From positions 1 to 64,000 of the forward strand of contig CAIQJF010000091.1 of NCBI GenBank assembly GCA_903872075.1: DNA of 64,000 nucleotides, read 5' to 3'. Positions 62,462 to 64,000 of the stretch are shown here, piece after piece (within the stretch, counting starts at the first letter, position 1; every line of letters begins with the position of its first letter). The notes under the pieces were generated by a model. It was not told the DNA's origin, searched no databases, and saw nothing but the letters and a program-made list of their open reading frames with translations. Source of the DNA: an uncultured Caulobacteraceae bacterium. GTDB taxonomy: Bacteria; Pseudomonadota; Alphaproteobacteria; Caulobacterales; Caulobacteraceae. A program made the translations under genes and the position numbers.

Positions 62462-63024
62462 GTAACGCGTACACCCTGTCGAAAACGGACCGCCTCCACG
62501 CCGCCGTGCTGGCCATCGGCGGCGCCGGGCTGGTGTGCGCCTATTGGATCGCCTTCTTCCGCAGCGACGTGACCCTGCCGGACTTCGTGCGCAACACGAA
62601 CAACCCCGACGTGGTGAAGCTGGCCACCGTCTACATGGGCTTCGAATCCGCCTTTCCCCTGGCCGACCTGTTGGTGGCGGTGACATCCGCCCTGGCCGCC
62701 TTCTACCTGATCGGGCGCGACGCAAAGGCCGTGCTGTTCGGCCTCGTGGCCAGCGGGGCGATCGGCTTCCTGGCCTTCATCGACATCTCATTCAACCTGC
62801 TGCACGGCCTCTATCTTCAGGCTTTCCTGAAGGGCGACCCGGGCCTCGGTATGGAGGCGGTGATCAACTTCAGCTGCGTCACCGCCGCGATCTGGTCGAT
62901 CTGGCGCCTTTGGGGCCACCCTCTGCGCCGCGCCGAGGACCGCCCGTCCCGCCTGATGGCGCCCGCGCCGGCCGAGCTCGATCCAGCGGACGCGGTGGGT
63001 GTCGAAATGGGTGGCGGCGGCTGA
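62458..63024 (+). CDS. Membrane protein, function unknown
   Basis: This 188-residue protein starts at the ATGA overlap with the previous gene. It has three or four membrane segments (about 15-33, 68-87, 94-112 and 133-150) and a polar, proline-rich C-terminal tail. No known motif. Co-translation with the smaller membrane protein suggests a shared complex. Confidence 0.7.
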   Translation: MSNAYTLSKTDRLHAAVLAIGGAGLVCAYWIAFFRSDVTLPDFVRNTNNPDVVKLATVYMGFESAFPLADLLVAVTSALAAFYLIGRDAKAVLFGLVASGAIGFLAFIDISFNLLHGLYLQAFLKGDPGLGMEAVINFSCVTAAIWSIWRLWGHPLRRAEDRPSRLMAPAPAELDPADAVGVEMGGGG

Positions 63025-63031
63025 CGCCCCC

Positions 63032-64000
63032 TCAGATTCGCCGGTCGAGGCCCTCCCAGAACGGCTCGCGCAGCTTGCGCTTGAAGATCTTCCCCGAATC
63101 CTCGCGCGGCAGGGCGGCGTGGAAGTCGACCCGCTTGGGCACCTTGTAGCCGGCCACGTGCTGGCGCAGCCAGGCCTTGACCTCGGCCTCGGTCAGGGTC
63201 GCCCCTTCGGAGGGCTGGACCACCGCGCAGATCGCCTCGCCGTATTCGTCGTCCGGAATACCGAACACGCCGCAGTCGGCCACACCCGGCATCTTGTGCA
63301 GTTCGGCCTCGATCTCGGCCGGATAGATGTTCACCCCGCCGGAGATGATCATGTCCTTGGCCCTGTCGCACAGGTAGAGGAACCCGTCCTCGTCGAAATA
63401 GCCGATGTCTCCCGGCGCGATCAGGCCGACCTTTTCGGAGTCGCGCCGCTTCTGATCGTCGCCGTGATAGGTGAAGTCGGCCGTGGTCTTCACCCGCGCC
63501 ACGACTTCGCCGATCTCGCGGGCCGGCAGGGTGTTTCCCTCAGTGTCGATCACCCTCACGTCGGCCTCGGGGAAGGCCTTGCCCACGGTGCCGGGGTGGG
63601 CGAGCCACTGTTCCGACGTGCAGTGCACCACCGCGCCGGTCTCGGTGGAGCCGTAGTATTCGTTGATCACCGGCCCCCACCATTCGATCATGGCCCGCTT
63701 GGTGGGCGCCGGGCACGGCGCGGCGGCGTGGACCACCTCCCGAAGCGAGGAGAGGTCGTAGCGGGCCTTCACCTCTTCCGGCAGCTTGATCAGCCGGTTG
63801 AACATGATCGGCACCATGTGGATGTGGGTCACGCGCTCGGATTCGATCAGGCGCAACAAATCCTCGGCGTCGAAGCGGGCCTGAAGGATGACCTTGGCGC
63901 CGATACGCGTGGAGGTCAGGCCGTAGGCGTTGGGGGCCGAGTGGTACATCGGTCCGGCCATCACCGTGACGATGTACCTGGGGTCATAGCCTTCGAAACT
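63032..64000 (-). CDS. Acyl-CoA synthetase (AMP-binding), 5' part outside the window
   Basis: This is the C-terminal part of an ANL-family ligase. The frame stays open to the window edge, so the true start lies beyond 64000. Motifs are EYYGSTETGAV (A5), GDIGYFDEDGFLYLCDRAKDMIISGGVNIYPAEIE (A7/A8 region, split here over about 75 residues) and the catalytic Lys region DSGKIFKRKLRE. It activates a fatty or aromatic acid as an acyl-AMP and passes it to CoA. The context favours fatty acids. It could act on aromatic acids, but nothing marks it as the coumarate ligase needed for PYP. Confidence 0.9.
   Translation of the reverse strand, partial: SFEGYDPRYIVTVMAGPMYHSAPNAYGLTSTRIGAKVILQARFDAEDLLRLIESERVTHIHMVPIMFNRLIKLPEEVKARYDLSSLREVVHAAAPCPAPTKRAMIEWWGPVINEYYGSTETGAVVHCTSEQWLAHPGTVGKAFPEADVRVIDTEGNTLPAREIGEVVARVKTTADFTYHGDDQKRRDSEKVGLIAPGDIGYFDEDGFLYLCDRAKDMIISGGVNIYPAEIEAELHKMPGVADCGVFGIPDDEYGEAICAVVQPSEGATLTEAEVKAWLRQHVAGYKVPKRVDFHAALPREDSGKIFKRKLREPFWEGLDRRI

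Noticed and set aside
63032..64000. The AMP ligase as the coumarate ligase for PYP
   Set aside because: It lies 56 kb away, beside fatty-acid-type genes, with no distinguishing residues visible. It is more likely a fatty acyl-CoA synthetase.

Overview
This window is high-GC, gene-dense DNA. It probably comes from an alphaproteobacterium of the Caulobacterales, with Phenylobacterium or Caulobacter-like genomes the best guess. The reasons are several TonB-dependent receptors, an arginine succinyltransferase (AST) operon, an AMP nucleosidase, many short-chain dehydrogenases and acyl-CoA dehydrogenases, and a biliverdin phytochrome with a NarL-type regulator. I could not run a search, so the genus is an inference. 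I saw no rRNA, tRNA, CRISPR array, phage or insertion sequence.

Layout. (1) 112-8238: a tightly packed plus-strand c-di-GMP operon. It contains a 5'-truncated TonB receptor, a YfiR-like periplasmic protein, a membrane GGDEF-EAL protein, a PAS-GAF-HD-GYP protein, a small protein that aligns with photoactive yellow protein (PYP) including its chromophore cysteine, and a PAS-GGDEF cyclase four bases behind it. This is the most interesting part of the window. (2) 8308-12238: adenine salvage, with a purine permease, an adenine-type deaminase and AMP nucleosidase. (3) 12253-21952: a large TonB receptor, an APC permease, a cytochrome P460, a patatin, a 2OG-Fe(II) oxygenase divergent from an NCS1 nucleobase permease, and small proteins. 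(4) 22179-25971: an LptB-like ATPase, an AtzE/AtzG-type amidase pair and a patatin lipoprotein. (5) 26042-31632: an Lrp-type regulator divergent from astA-astD-astB and an M20 hydrolase standing where astE would be expected. (6) 31729-44766: mixed metabolism (esterase, GhrA-type reductase, SDRs, GST, Baeyer-Villiger-type monooxygenase, MBL-fold/STAS pair, MoxR/VWA pair, acyl-CoA dehydrogenase). (7) 44974-47955: a 993-residue TonB receptor. (8) 49202-53463: a second photosensory locus on the minus strand, consisting of heme oxygenase, bacteriophytochrome kinase, NarL-type response regulator and a degenerate receiver. (9) 53700-64000: a lipid and acyl-CoA region with two divergent promoters, ending in an acyl-CoA synthetase cut by the window edge.

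How it fits together: two independent light-sensing inputs, a blue-light PYP candidate and a red/far-red phytochrome, lie within about 45 kb. The PYP is embedded in genes that make and break c-di-GMP, which suggests light control of sessile/motile behaviour. The enzyme that would make the p-coumaric acid chromophore of PYP (tyrosine ammonia-lyase) is not in the window, so holoprotein formation depends on genes elsewhere.
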